Shown here in pieces: positions 1 to 11,126 of a stretch of DNA of 64,000 bases. Position 1 is the first letter of the stretch. Every line of letters starts with the position of its first letter. The notes below the pieces were generated by a model. The model was not told the origin of the DNA. It searched no databases and worked only from the letters and a program-made list of their open reading frames with translations. The position numbers and the translations under genes were made by a program. This stretch comes from Hydrangea macrophylla (Eukaryota > Streptophyta > Magnoliopsida > Cornales > Hydrangeaceae). The DNA lies in NCBI GenBank assembly GCA_033977485.1, contig CM066991.1, positions 31,431,850 to 31,495,849 of the forward strand. Direction: 5' to 3'.

Positions 1-93
1 ACTTAATGTTCATATAACCCTGAGAGAATATGAATTCTGAGAGATGATTTTGACAAAACCGGGATTTATCCATGGAAAAGGGCTTTTCTGAGC

Positions 94-882
94 TTGAAGT
101 CACTTTCCGAAGTCCGATCTTCTGATTGTGTGGAATCCAGTACCTTCCACGGGGTACTTTTCATCATCGAATCCTCCAAGACGTTGTCCACCCTAAATCC
201 TATCAGTGTGGTCAAAATTGGGTGTCTACACAACAGTTATCACTCGAGTATTGGGATGGCACTGTTTGAAGCCTTGTACGGACGGCCATGTCGATCTCCG
301 TTGTGTTGGGCAGAAGTGGGAGACACAGAACTTTTGGGACCAGAGTTGGTGAGAGAGACCAATGAGAAGATTTCACTGGTCAAAGAAAGAATGAAAACTG
401 CACAGAGTAGACACAAGAGTTATGCGGATCGACATCGAAAGGATTTGGAATTCAGTATCGGAGATCATGTACTCCTTAAAGTTTCACCTGTTCGGGGAGT
501 AGTGCGTTTTGGTCAGAAAAGAGGGAAGTTGGCACCTCGTTTCATCGGACCGTTTGAGATATTGGAGCAAGTTGGAAAAGTGGCTTATCGGCTCGCGTTG
601 CCACCAAAGATGTCTGGTGTTCATAATGTATTCCATGTCAGTATGTTAAGGAAATACATACGGGATCCTTCACACGTGGTTAATTTTGACGATATAGAGA
701 TGAGTCAGAATGTTGTCTACAAGGATAGACCTGTGAGGATTCTTGACCAGAGTATCAAGAGGCTGAGAAGAAGAGACGTTCCTTTGGTTAAGGTTCAGTG
801 GAGGCATCATGACGAGGGAGAAGCGTCGTGGGAGTTAGAGTCAGACATGAGGACTAGATACCCCGAGTTGTTTCAGGAATAG
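94..882 (+). CDS. Gypsy integrase C-terminus with chromodomain-like tail (partial polyprotein)
   Basis: The recognisable part begins near base 230 (NSYHSSIGMALFEALYGRPC) and matches the end of the integrase catalytic region. A GPY/F-type module follows (FGQKRGKLAPRFIGPFEIL). Next comes the conserved HNVFHVSMLRKY block and a chromodomain-like end (VKVQWRHHDEGEASWELE), closing at YPELFQE and a TAG stop at 880-882. In chromoviruses this tail is thought to steer integration to particular chromatin. The first 45 or so codons after the formal ATG show no integrase similarity, so this start is only the first in-frame methionine and the frame is a polyprotein remnant. The stop lies 44 bp before the 3' LTR, as expected. 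Confidence is high for family, low for the start. Confidence 0.8.
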   Translation: MKSLSEVRSSDCVESSTFHGVLFIIESSKTLSTLNPISVVKIGCLHNSYHSSIGMALFEALYGRPCRSPLCWAEVGDTELLGPELVRETNEKISLVKERMKTAQSRHKSYADRHRKDLEFSIGDHVLLKVSPVRGVVRFGQKRGKLAPRFIGPFEILEQVGKVAYRLALPPKMSGVHNVFHVSMLRKYIRDPSHVVNFDDIEMSQNVVYKDRPVRILDQSIKRLRRRDVPLVKVQWRHHDEGEASWELESDMRTRYPELFQE

Positions 883-1266
883 TTAGCTCAGATTTCGGGG
901 CGAAATCTCTGTTAAGGTGGGTAGAGTGTAACACCCTGTATTTATTTTTCGCTAATAAATAAATGTTGCATTTCATTTCCATGAGTATTTGATTTAATTT
1001 CTCTTTGTAATATTTATTCGGGGGTCAAACTGTAATTTCCATAAATATAGAAAATATTTTCTATGGTTTCAAAATCGATATCTATATTTTTGTATAAACC
1101 GGGAATTTAATTCCTACACTAATATTATTTTCTGCATTTTTATTTCAACCAGTTAATACCAGTTTATGTTTTAATCTGCGTTTATATCGCGTCTTGGGTG
1201 TGGGAGCACGTGAGCTCAACCACACCGTACATTTTCTACCCATTGCTTGGAGCCCAAAACATTGGG

Positions 1267-1277
1267 TTTATATATAC
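1267..1277 (+). promoter_or_regulatory. Candidate LTR TATA box, element E
   Basis: TTTATATATAC stands about 340 bp into the LTR and is followed by pyrimidine-rich CTCTCTCGCACTC sequence typical of plant transcript starts. The related solo LTR has TATATATA at the matching place (51039-51046, minus strand). Not experimentally supported. Confidence 0.45.
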
Positions 1278-1957
1278 ATACGTTGGTGTCTCTCTCGCAC
1301 TCACAGTCTCTCATTTCTTTCTCTCAAATTCTCTCAAATTCTCTCTACTCTCTCAAGATCACACACACACATACAGTTTATATACTATATACATACACAC
1401 ATACATAGATATATAGCTATATATTTATACATCTCAAATCAAGAGGAAGAACGGAGGAGTAATTTCTATCTACGGATTATTCGGCGGAATTCTCGGTCTC
1501 AAATTCTCTGTTTAATTAACCCCAGTGAGTAATTTAAACTCACTCACAATGTTTATATATGTATAATTCAGTGCATATGTGTGTGTATATGTGTATATAC
1601 ATGTGATACACCATGGGAGCTTAAAATTGGAGTTTTGTAAAACTCAACCAAAATCAATTCCGCGAATTGATTATGGAAGATCTTTGTCCCAATAGGCTAC
1701 GGTTCAAATCCTACGTTGTAATTCATCCGTATCGCGACGAACGGTTGATTTAAAGTTTTGACACCCTTACTTTAATCGCGAATATCTAGAAATACAATCC
1801 GTAATTGTTTAAATTGATTTCGTACTCGTAATCTACGCGGAAAACCGAAGAGATCCATAAATTACACGCACTGTTTGAAACAGAATCTGAAAATGGGTCT
1901 ATAACAGCTTTTGAAATTGAAAACAGGGGAAAAACGAAGAAGATGTCATTCTGCAAC

Positions 1958-2116
1958 AACTCGCGCGCGCGACCCGCTTGCGCGAGGCTCGCTCTCGCGG
2001 CCCGCTCGCGCAAACCATTCCCCCCTTTGCGCCCACAACCCGCTCGCGCGACCCGTCCTCCCCCTTCGCTCGCGCGACACCCCCTCTCCCTCGCTCGCGC
2101 GGTCCGCTCGCGCGAG
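1958..2116. repeat. GC-rich paired-palindrome block in LTR of E
   Basis: A sharp CpG island in AT-rich DNA, built of imperfect copies of CTCGCGCGAG. Three neighbouring pairs have centres exactly 13 bp apart (for example GCTCGC|GCGGTCCGCTCGC|GCGAG). It lies about 700 bp downstream of the TATA-like box, so it should be transcribed. The same arrangement recurs in the solo LTR at 50214-50379. Confidence 0.7.
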
Positions 2117-3171
2117 GTGGCAGTTTTGGCAGATTGTATTATTTTTCGTAAGGGACTGTTTGGAAAATGTTTTGGGAAATTTCAAAGAACTGTTTGGCAA
2201 ATATATTGTTTTAAAGGTCTATGTTTTAAGAATTGTTCGAACAAGAACGACTAAGGCCGAAATTTATGCTCGTACGATTATCCGGCTTTGTGATTAATTA
2301 ATGGTGTTATTTATGAAACATTGACATACATATTAGGGTCGAGGTTGTGTCAACATTCATGTGTGTGAGAAAGCGTGAAAAGAGTAAAGTGTGGCGGTCT
2401 GGTGTACGACTTAGATATCGATCGGATAGTATTCCTGGTATCTAAGGCGCGCGTTTCAGATATTGATCGGATAGTATTCCTGATATTCGAAGCGATGGTG
2501 ATAGTTTTGTGTACGACTTATTGATTGATAAGTATTCCTGATATTGGGTTGTTTTAAAGAAAAGAATTGGCAAGATAAGATATTACACAATTCATGTACA
2601 ATTACGTATTTATTTCTTACTATATTCCCCCGTGATTTATGTTGAAATTGGAACCTTTAATATATTACTGTTAATGTTAATTTGTACCTTTGTTCTATAT
2701 GCTTATATATATATATTGCGAGCACATGTTTATTTTACTCACCAGCTTTCATAAGCTGACAGCGTTGATGCGTCCTGGACTCTATGTCCAGATTTTCCAG
2801 GTCAGGAGCAGCCAGAGTTCGTTGACTATGCTAGTTAGATGACCGGAGGTGTTCCAGAAGAGCTGTTTTATATTCCTTATGTCTTTCCTTTCAGAGTTGT
2901 AATAAACCTTGTTAGAATTTGAATAAGGGCGTCTTGTGCCTAAAACCTGGACTTATGTAATAGTTTAGTAAGTTTAATTTTGGAACTTATGTTTTGTTTG
3001 TATCCTTTGTTCTAGAAATGTTGTTAAGATATTTGTTGCAGGGACAATTGGTCATACTCACTTGTCACGACCTACGAGTCCATATAGGAAATTAAATGCT
3101 TTCCTGAATTATGCTACGTCGGGGCGTAACAACCGTCGCCGTATCTGATTTCGGCTATCCAAGCTGGTAAG

Positions 3172-3895
3172 TTGTTGAGAAAGGGATGTCAGGGATTCTT
3201 GTGTTCAGTACTTGATACTTTAGTGAATAAAATGAGAGTAGACGATATTCCAATAGTACGAGAATACCCCGATGTGTATCCCGACGACTTGCCAAATGTT
3301 CTAATTGAAAGGGAGATCGAGTTTACCAATGAGATAATGTTGGACCCAAGATTTGTATCGAAAGCACCATATAGAATGGCACCAGTAGAATTGAAAGAGT
3401 TGAAAATTCAACTACAAGAATTATTTGACAAAGGTTTCATTTGACCTAGTATATCACCGTGGGGCGCTCCAATGATGTTTATGAAGAAGAAAGATGGTTC
3501 AATGAGAGTGTATGTGGACTATCGGGAACTAAACAAGCTGACAATCAAGAACAAGTACCCATTACCGAGAATTGATGAATATTTGATCAACTTTATGCGG
3601 CGCAAGTGTTTTTAAAGATAGATTTGAGATCGGGCTATCACCAGTTGAAAGTAAAGGCCGAAGATGTTGAGAAACAACTTTCAGAACGTGCTACAGACAC
3701 TACGAGTTCTTAGTCATGCCATTTGGAGTTACGAATTCACCAACCGGATTCATGGACCTTATGAACCGAGTTTTAAAGGACTACTTGGATGATTTTGTGA
3801 TAGTGTTCTTCGATGACATTCTTATCTATTCACCGAGTGAGATAGAACACGAGAATCACTAAGATTAATACTTCAGAGATTGCAAGAGAAGAAAC
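3172..3895 (+). pseudogene. Family-B copy A reverse transcriptase, N-terminal half (broken)
   Basis: Begins with the typical linker before plant gypsy RT (VREYPDVYPDDLP, then RMAPVELKELK and ELFDKGFI). Stops and small indels follow. The fingers and palm motifs remain readable ([17 protein letters not shown]), and the catalytic box appears as a phenylalanine-DD-ILIYS type at about 3806-3830, with both aspartates kept. The frame is broken at the GFI stop (3442-3444) and again near 3580 and 3675. The last homologous bases, GCAAGAGAAGAAAC, run into the LTR of T1 at 3896. The gene was already, or later became, non-functional; no product is expected. Confidence 0.8.
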
Positions 3896-4562
3896 TGATG
3901 ATGCCAAAAATTTGGTTAAGGTAATTAAAGCAATTTAAGGATATAGAAAGAGAGAGTGAGAGACTAGTTTTTTTTATATGTGGTTCAGCCCTGTTAGTGA
4001 AGGAACCTATACCACGTGTATGTCTGAGCATATTCACTATACAGTAAAAAGCCGGGGAACTGTGGTGAACCAACAATGTTTGGAGCTACCATAGGTCGGC
4101 CTGGCCTATTGATGACTGCTATAGAGGTGCTATGCAGACTGAAAAGATGATCCCTTTCTATGGGGGTGAGGGGTCTCTATTATAGATGCAAGAGACCCAC
4201 TACTACATGGATAAGGAAATATAATCCAATTAGATTGATTGCCATTAATTGTGGGGGTTTCTTAATTAGATTAGGAAACAAAGTGCTCTTTCCATTAGTC
4301 TTCTAACTTGATTAGGAAACAGCCTAGAATATTCTAGAGCATGCCTGGTGGCCTGGCTTGACTGCGCCTGTATGGATCGTGCTTGCGCGCTCTTCCCAAC
4401 CTGTTGGTCGGGTCGTGGATGTACCGCTCGGGAGGCTTCGGGTAGACCAAACTGCTCGGGCTGATGTTTATCCGAGGAACTGTGCATGATTTGACTGGGT
4501 CAAGGACCGGCTGTTGAGTTGAACCGCTCGGCTATAGGATACGGCAAATTTTGGGCGTGTCA
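3896..4562 (-). repeat. T1 LTR (left, 3' LTR)
   Basis: 667 bp, plus-strand ends TGATGATGCC and GGGCGTGTCA. Followed on the right by ACTACCCCCATTTCC, whose reverse complement is a polypurine tract, which shows the element is in minus orientation. Similar to T2 and T3 LTRs. Confidence 0.85.
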
Positions 4563-5269
4563 ACTACCCCCATTTCCAAGGTTGGCCAGATGCCATATCA
4601 GGGCAAGTTTTGAAATCTGTTCGATGCTGCTTGCCACTGTCTAAGTGCTCGGGAAAGCTATCTCAGAGCTTCTGAGTCTTGTGAATTCTCGGGAGCTGGT
4701 TAAGAGTTGAGACTTAGCCTAGCTCAAAATTTTGAAGTGCTCGGGAATTGGCTGAGAGTTTAGGCTTAGCTGAATTTGGAGTCTTTTGCTTGAGTTAGCT
4801 CCAAGGGTGGTTATCTTCTGCCCGTAAACCTTCGTCAAGGTTGTGGGCAAAAGAATTTGACTATGTTGGAAAAACTGACCTAAAGTGTATTGCTTTAGGG
4901 TCCTTTTATGTTAACTCCCCAGGATGGTTATCTTCCGCCCATCTAGCCTTTGTCAAGACTGTTGGGAGAAGAGTTTGACCATGTTGGTGGAGCCGACCTA
5001 AAGCATGTTACTTTAGGGTTTTTTGCTCCTCTATCGTGGGCCAACCTAAGAGGAGTTCCTCTATCGTCGATTTGGACCTAAGTAAAATTATTGCCTCTGA
5101 GTACTGTAGGCACCCGGGTTGTCTAAGAGTTTGACCTAGTTAACCCCAAGGCCTGTAAATACCCGGTATGATTGCCTGTTTAGTTCATTATGCCCTCCTA
5201 CCCTCCAAGCTTTCGCTAAGACGGGGGTCTATAGAGGCTAGGACTATAGGTAATCGACCTAGAACGTAG

Positions 5270-5510
5270 GTGGTTGCAGTGTTTTCAGAAGCTTGCCATC
5301 ATCAGCCACCTAGGGGGATTTGCCCCATCGTAGGTTATGGACCTAAGCGAAGCCGGTGCCTCGGATGTGACCCCGAGTTCTTTTGTGCCTCAGGTGTCAT
5401 CCCGAGGTCTTTTGTGCCTGGGGTGTGGCCCCGAGGTCTTTTGCCAGCTATATAACAGTGGTCTTTAGTTGCCTTGGGGTTGAGCCCGAGGTCTTTTTAG
5501 TGTCAATGTA
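5270..5510. repeat. Degenerate minisatellite in T1 internal region
   Basis: About four imperfect units of roughly 30-36 bp built on GTGCCTCGGGTGTGACCCCGAGGTCTTTT. The corresponding part of T2 (45228-45402) has an equivalent array with different unit sequence, so the array expands and contracts within the family. Confidence 0.6.
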
Positions 5511-5539
5511 TTTTCCAACCCTCTCTACGAGTTCAACCA

Positions 5540-5915
5540 AGGTTACTGGGTGGTTTCTGTGAAACGACGTGGCGCACTTGGTGTTCTAAACTCCTGAGCA
5601 GAAGGCTATAATAGCGACGGTTTCATCAAGATCATAGATTTTGAGCTTCTCTTGATTAAACTGGTCGGTGAATTCCTTGAGGGTCTCATTATCCCTTTGT
5701 CTGATTGTCAGTAGCTACATGTCAGGCTTTGGCCGTTCATGCATAACAATGAACTGGTAGATGAACTGCTTACTAAGTTGCTTGAAACTGCGGACCGGTT
5801 GGGGCTTCAAGGAGTAGAACCATTGGGCGGCTGCGCCTTTCAAAGTGCTGGGGAAAGCCAAGCAGTTCAGTTCGTCGGCATTGGTGGCCAGGACCATCTG
5901 AGCCTTTCAAAGTGC
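5540..5915 (-). pseudogene. T1 gag remnant (retrotransposon gag domain)
   Basis: Minus-strand reading from about 5897 gives a retrotransposon gag core of the AAAQWFYSLKP type (residues LNCLAFPSTLKG..., then FKQLSKQFI), the Retrotrans_gag family. Gag forms the cytoplasmic virus-like particle that packages element RNA. The frame hits a stop after KPDM (5715-5717), although related sequence continues to about 5560. T2 has the same segment in a longer frame (45429-46120). Both ends are missing: the N-terminal part and the serine-rich C-terminus seen in T2 are deleted. No product is likely. Confidence 0.75.
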
Positions 5916-6087
5916 TGGGTTTGATGCTGGATCTTCAGGAGCTGCGTGATGGTTACGGCGATTTGCTCTGGTGTTACGAACGCCGGGGCCGGCGGGATAG
6001 CCCGGCCAGCCTACTGCGCATTCTTTTTACCCTTTTTTGGAGGCATGACTATCAGTTGAGAGATTTGTGCTTTGAGAAATCTATCGT

Positions 6088-6107
6088 TTCCCACAGATGG
6101 TGCCAAG
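6088..6107 (-). other. T1 primer binding site
   Basis: On the minus strand the first bases after the 5' LTR read TTGGCACCATCTGTGGGAA, the place and look of a primer site. T2 has TTGGCGCTGTCTGTGGAA in the same place. I do not assign a tRNA. Confidence 0.6.
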
Positions 6108-6108
6108 C

Positions 6109-6772
6109 TGATGATGCCAAAATTTAGTTAAGGTAATTAAAGGAATTTAAGGAGAGAGAGAGAGAGAGAGACTGGTTTTTTTTGTATGTGGTTCAACCCT
6201 GTTAATGAAGGAACCTACGTCCACGTGTGTGTCTGAGCACATTCACTATACTATAAAAAGCCAAGGACTTGTGATGAACCAACAATGTTTGGAGCTACCA
6301 TAGGTCGACCGGGCGTGTTGATGATTGCTACAGAGGTGCTATGCAGACTGAAAAGATGATCCCTTTCTATGGGGATGAGGGGTTTCTTTTATAGATGCAA
6401 GAGACCCACTATTACATGGATAAGGAAATATAATCCAATTAGGATTGATTGGCATTAATTGTGGGGGTTTCCTAATTGGATTAGGAAACAAAGTGCTCTT
6501 TCCATTAGTCTTCTAACTTGATTAGGAAACAACCTGGAATATTCTGGAGTGTGCCTGGCGGCCTGGCTTGACTACGCCTGTATGGACCGTGCTTACGCAG
6601 TCTTCCTGATCTGTTGGTCATGTCGTGGATGAACCACTCGAGAGGCTTCGGGTAGACCAAACCGCTTGGGTTGATGCTGATCCAAGAAATTGTGCATGAT
6701 TTGACCGGGACAAGGACTAGCTGTTGAGTTGAACCGCTCGGCCATAGGATAGGGCTAATTTTGGGTGTGTCA
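6109..6772 (-). repeat. T1 LTR (right, 5' LTR)
   Basis: 664 bp and visibly diverged from its partner at 3896-4562 by substitutions and small indels, so the insertion is not recent. Contains a GA microsatellite at about 6153-6171. Confidence 0.85.
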
Positions 6773-9018
6773 AAAACTATTCGGGAAATTTAAGAAGTGT
6801 GAATTTTGGTTGCCTAGTATTACTTTTCCTGGTTACGTGATTGACAGGATTAGAGTTTCAGTTGATCCTTACAAAGTAAAAGCTATATCTAATTGGCAGA
6901 GGTCGACATCCGTATCTGAAATTTAGAGGTTCTTAGGATTAGCGAGATACTATTGCTATTTTATCGAGAATTTCTCAAAGATTTCATTGCTAATGACGAA
7001 GCTAATGAGCAAGGGTGTTAAATTTTGAATGGAGTTAAGAGTGTGACAATAGTTTTTGAGAGTTGAAGGCACGACTAATGAGGGCACCTATTCTGACAAT
7101 ACCATCTAGTACTGAAGGATTTGTGATTTATAGCGATGCGTCACATTAGGGTTTGGGATGCGTACTTATGCAATGGGGTAAAGTAATTGCCTATGCTTCT
7201 AGACAATTGAAGACACACGATGTTAACTATCCGACTCATGAACTAGAATTGGCCACAGTAATCTATGCTTTGAAGATATGGCAACACTATTTGTATGGGG
7301 AAAAGTCTGAGATTTTCATAGACCACAAGAGCTTGAAGTACCTATTCACCTAATGGGATTTGAATATGAGACAGAGAAGATGGTTAGAGTTGATGAAGGA
7401 TTACGATATTTCTATAGAATATCATTAGGGAAAGGCTAATGTAGTAGCCAATGTGCGAAGCCGGAAAACGCCAAGGAACTTAGTCGATGAGCTAGCTAAC
7501 TGGTCAAAGGGAATTTATCAGAGACATGGAACGTATAGATTTGGATGTGATTTCAGAGACTAATGGTGGCTTAATGATGGAGATTATAGCACACCCAGAT
7601 GTTATTGATGGGATCAAGAGGGAACAATTTAACGATGTCTACTTATGCAAAATGAGAGACAAGATACCTTTGGGAAAGCAACCTGGTTTTGTATTGGAAC
7701 AAGGAATGTTGAAGCTTGAGAAACGATTGTGTGTACCAAATAAGAAAGGCTTGAAAGAGAGAATTTTAGAAGAAGCACATAGTACTAGATACTCAGTGCA
7801 TCTGGGAAGTGACAAAATGTACCAAAACTTACAGGAAAACTTTTGGTGGAAAGGTATGCAGCGTGAAATTGCTAAGTATATTTCTGAGTGTTAAGCATGT
7901 CAACAAGTGAAAGCAGAAAGACAAATACCTGCAGGACTACTGCAACCATTGCCTATGTCAAAATGGAAATGGGATGAGATCACAATGGATTTTGTATCAA
8001 GATTTCCATGATCGCCTAACAAGAATGACAAGATTTGGGTTAAGTTGACCGATTGACAAAGTCAGCTCATTTCCTACTAATCAAGATAACTAAACCTTTG
8101 AGGTTGGCAGAATTGTATGTGAAAGAGATTATAAGATTATATGGGGTTCTAGCAGTGATAGTATCGGATCGTGATAGTCGTTTTACATCGAGATTTTCGA
8201 AAAGTTTACAACGAGCTACGGGTACTAAGCTGAGTTTCAGTACTACATTTCATCCTCAAACCGACGGATAGTAAGAGCGCATGATTCTAATGTTAGAGGA
8301 TTTGTGTAGACTTTGTGTTCTTTAGGAGTGACCGGGAAAAACACTTACCATTAATTGAATTCGCCTATAACACCGGGTTTCAGTCAAGTATCAGAATGAC
8401 ACCGTATGAAGCTTTGTATGGCAGTAAGTGTCGATCACTAGTTTGTTAGATCGAGGTTAGAAAAAGAAAGTTACTAGGACCTGAGTTAATACAGGTGACT
8501 ACTAAGAAGGTACAGCTGATCCAAGAGTGACTTAAGGTAGCTCATAGTCGTTATAAGAGCTATGCGGACTCTAAACGACGACCGATGGTATTTGATGTGG
8601 GGGATTTTGTATACTTGAGAGTATCGCCTTCAAAAGGCATTGTCTGATTTGGGAAACAGTGAAAGCTTAACCTGAGATTCATAAGACCCTTTGAGATCCT
8701 AGAAAAAGTAGAGCCGGTGGCTTACTAAATGGCTTTATCATCCGAGATGGAGCATGTGCACAACGTATTCCATGTGTCAATGTTAAGATGGTGTATGATG
8801 GGTGTGAATAAGATCATCGTACTAGAATCATTGCAAATCCAAGAGGACTTGACTTATATAGAGCATCTAGTGGAGATCTTGGATTGAAGGGAATAAGTGT
8901 TGAGAACTAAAGCGATTCCGATGGTGAAAGTGTTATGGCGTAGCCATACGGTTGAAGAGGCTATATAGGAAGTGAGAAAGAAATGAAGAATGAGTATCCA
9001 CACCTGTTCAACGTATGA
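6773..9018 (+). pseudogene. Family-B copy A pol: RT end, RNase H, integrase, chromodomain-like tail (broken)
   Basis: Continues the copy-A polyprotein after T1. Readable pieces: RNase H around 7100-7350 ([32 protein letters not shown]); integrase zinc-binding region 7526-7894 (EEAHSTRY, SVHLG, then a stop where copy B has CSSCQQVK); integrase core 8053-8271 ([19 protein letters not shown] followed by a stop); tail near 8750-9018 (HVHNVFHVSMLR) closing with TGA. At least ten stops or frameshifts are visible against copy B. The order RT-RNase H-INT identifies Ty3/gypsy. It ends 42 bp before the 3' LTR. Confidence 0.82.
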
Positions 9019-9543
9019 GGTATAAGTTTAGGGACAAACGTCCTTTTTGGAGGGGAAATTGTCACAACCGTTTCAAAATTTCATGGTTTTATCATGCATT
9101 TTTAACTTTTGAAAATTATCAATGTTATTTGATAATGGTGAATGAGGTTGACTATGAGTCAATGGTAAGGTGTCAGTAAGGACACGGGAATTTGGTAAGC
9201 GAGATTGCATTGGCATGAGTAAATGGCATTTAAGTGATCTGGTATTTTATGAATAGTGATTTATACCTATGTAGTATAATTTCTAGCAGTTTTGTTATCG
9301 CTGTAGAGCATTTTGAACACTGCGGGAGAACGTGAGTGACACCTTAAATAAAAGGTAGGTTGTGTAGAAATTCCACATAATTTAGTTTCCGAACGTAATT
9401 TTGGACCCAAATGAGACTTAGTTGAAAAGTTTTGTAATTTATAGTTTTTACTCGTAAAGGCATAAAATGCACGACGTTTCAGGAGTTAATTAGAAGTTTG
9501 AGAAACTCGCGTGGAGGTAAACGCAATTGTTGAAAAGATTGTC

Positions 9544-9551
9544 TATAAATA
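9544..9551 (+). promoter_or_regulatory. LTR TATA box, family B copy A
   Basis: TATAAATA about 485 bp into the LTR, conserved in place in both copy-B LTRs (51888-51895 and 58675-58682). Confidence 0.6.
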
Positions 9552-10653
9552 GAGGAGGATGAGAATTTTAATTTGTTATAAACTTTACAAAATATCTTGA
9601 CAGGGGAGAGAGAAGGGAGATTTAGTTCCATGATCTTGCCGGAGATATACGACGACCTTTCGTCCACCAGTTTTTCATCAAATTTCATAATTGGACTCTT
9701 GAAGGGTAAGATCTACGTTTTGAAACCTCTTAGGCCTTGTTTGGCTAACTTTTGTGAAAATCTAATTTCTAGACTTTTGGCGAAAACCTAGTAAAACTTG
9801 TAAGAATCATCTAAAAATGGAGATTTGACGTCTTTTTGCTTCTGTAGTACTTCCTTTAAAGTTTGAGAGAGTTTGCACGAAGTATGAAATCTTAACCTAT
9901 GTTATATAGGTGAAATACATGTTTTAAATTTCCACGACGAAATTGTGATCCGAGCAAAATTCATGTGTTAATCTTAGGCCTGTTAATTATGCACGCGTTT
10001 AAATGTGAAAATCATGTCTAAATTTACGCGAGCACGTTGGGTTGTCTTTGTGGTTCAAAGGGGGGACATATACAAAATCATGCCGGAGTAAGCTTCTCGA
10101 TGTTTGAGAATTTTAGTAGCGACGGCTACTGTGCATAGTTTAAGGGATGGACTTGCCAAGGCACTTGGGAGTGTAATGGTTGTAGGCTTGGACTAGCCAT
10201 TGACATTGCGATTTAGGGCTTAGACTTGCCGCTACAGGATGAATGCATATTTTTCTCCCTAGACTATTGATGTGATCTATGAGATTAAAGCATGCTTTGT
10301 CATATATGCATATGTTAGAATTTAAACACTCAACATAGAGCTGAGTAGTAGAGCTTTACTCCATTGCAGGTGATAAGAAGAAAGGCAACAAGAAGCGTGA
10401 GGAGTGAGGCCGAGGAATGCAGGGTGAATCACATTTGTTTATAGCTTTTGTTTTTTCTTTCCTAAACTTGTATAAGAATTTGAGAAGTGTAATATGTTGT
10501 ATTAGGACCATGGGGTAGTTTAATTGCACTGCATTTTGTATTCAAACTCCTGTAATCATATTTTAAACTGTTGCAATATTGTACGTATGTGTTGGTAATT
10601 ATTTGGAGAACCTTGAGTGGGATTCTACAGAATGCTCAGCAAACTGCTAGGAA

Positions 10654-10945
10654 TCAGTCGACTGATTCATGTTATAGTCAACTGGACCCATGTTTTACAA
10701 GGAGATTCTTTCAGTTTTCGAAGGCACCAGTCGACTGAAGGAGGGTTATCAATCGACTGGTTTCCACACGAAAACTTGTCATTCTGCTAGATGATCTTCG
10801 GTCGACCGGATCAGCTCAGTCGACTGAGAAATTGAGGCCCTAGTCGACTGAGTCCCCGGCACGGTCGACTGGACTAGGCCATTGAACTTCAATTTCCTTC
10901 TGCTTCAGACCTTTAGTCGACTGGACCCCAATACAGTCGACTGGG
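10654..10945. repeat. Paired CAGTCGACTG palindromes, copy A LTR
   Basis: Ten sites with core GTCGAC or one-base variants, in five pairs. Centre-to-centre distances inside pairs are 20, 22, 18, 21 and 20 bp; distances between pairs are larger and irregular. The same cluster sits in both copy-B LTRs. Confidence 0.8.
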
Positions 10946-11126
10946 TCTCTGTTATTCAAAAAGGTTTATTTTGGAAGTGTTTTAAATTGGGCAAATCTTT
11001 TTATGACTTGTACTTTAATGGTTTTTACTTATGTTTTCTGCTGCTATTTTACTTTAAAGGAACTGGATAAGCCTTGGTGGCATGCCACGTGTCCTATTCC
11101 TACGCGTAGTGGGATGGGTCGTGACA

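Larger units (their letters stand above)
1..3131 (+). mobile_element. Ty3/gypsy chromovirus-like element E, 3' part
   Basis: End of the integrase region followed by a complete 3' LTR; the 5' part lies outside the window. The element ends TGTAAC...GTAACA, and immediately after position 3131 the sequence resumes inside the pol gene of a different gypsy element (compare 55131 onward in copy B). It is therefore a nested insertion. The other target-site copy is out of view, so the exact duplication cannot be confirmed. Bases 1 to about 225 do not look like the usual integrase core upstream of the conserved tail, so the internal region may be rearranged. Confidence 0.8.
927..3131 (+). repeat. 3' LTR of element E (about 2.2 kb)
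   Basis: Starts TGTAACACCC after a purine-rich stretch (AAGGTGGGTAGAG, the likely polypurine tract) and ends GGGGCGTAACA. The boundary is fixed by family-B pol sequence resuming at 3132. It has a TATA-like tract near 1267, CT-rich sequence just downstream, and an unusual GC-rich palindromic block at 1958-2116. A related LTR occurs in reverse orientation at 48529-51297. The two share the blocks around 1240-1260 (CTTGGAGCC...), 1720-1760 (CGACGAACGGT) and the GC-rich region. Confidence 0.82.
3896..6772 (-). mobile_element. Gag-only (TR-GAG-like) LTR element T1
   Basis: Two direct repeats (3896-4562 and 6109-6772) flank about 1.5 kb that holds only a broken gag on the minus strand. On the minus strand the LTR runs TGACAC(A/G)CCC to GGCATCATCA. 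Flanks are GAAAC (3891-3895) and AAAAC (6773-6777), an imperfect 5-bp target duplication inside family-B pol. Homology with copy B resumes at once on both sides. There is no protease, RT, RNase H or integrase, so it must have relied on another element. It is shorter than T2, having lost the gag C-terminal region and part of the 5' end. Confidence 0.85.
3132..11126 (+). mobile_element. Ty3/gypsy family-B copy A, 3' half
   Basis: Reverse transcriptase to chromodomain-like tail, then a full 3' LTR, colinear with copy B (55131-60209) but with many stops and frameshifts. The 5' LTR, gag and protease lie left of element E, outside the window. The pol region is interrupted by element T1 (3896-6772). 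The oldest insertion of this nest: it was entered by both E and T1. Confidence 0.85.
9060..11126 (+). repeat. 3' LTR of family-B copy A
   Basis: 2067 bp, TGTCACAACC to GGGTCGTGACA; matches the two copy-B LTRs (51370-53435, 58156-60209) throughout, with many substitutions. TATAAATA is at 9544-9551. A cluster of paired GTCGAC palindromes occupies 10654-10945 near the 3' end. Confidence 0.88.

Noticed and set aside
1911..2297. Arginine/proline/alanine-rich frames in the E LTR.
   Set aside because: Produced by the CGCGCG-rich palindrome block; low complexity on both strands.
5912..6127. 71-codon plus-strand frame in T1.
   Set aside because: Antisense to the degenerate gag leader and runs into the LTR; no domain.
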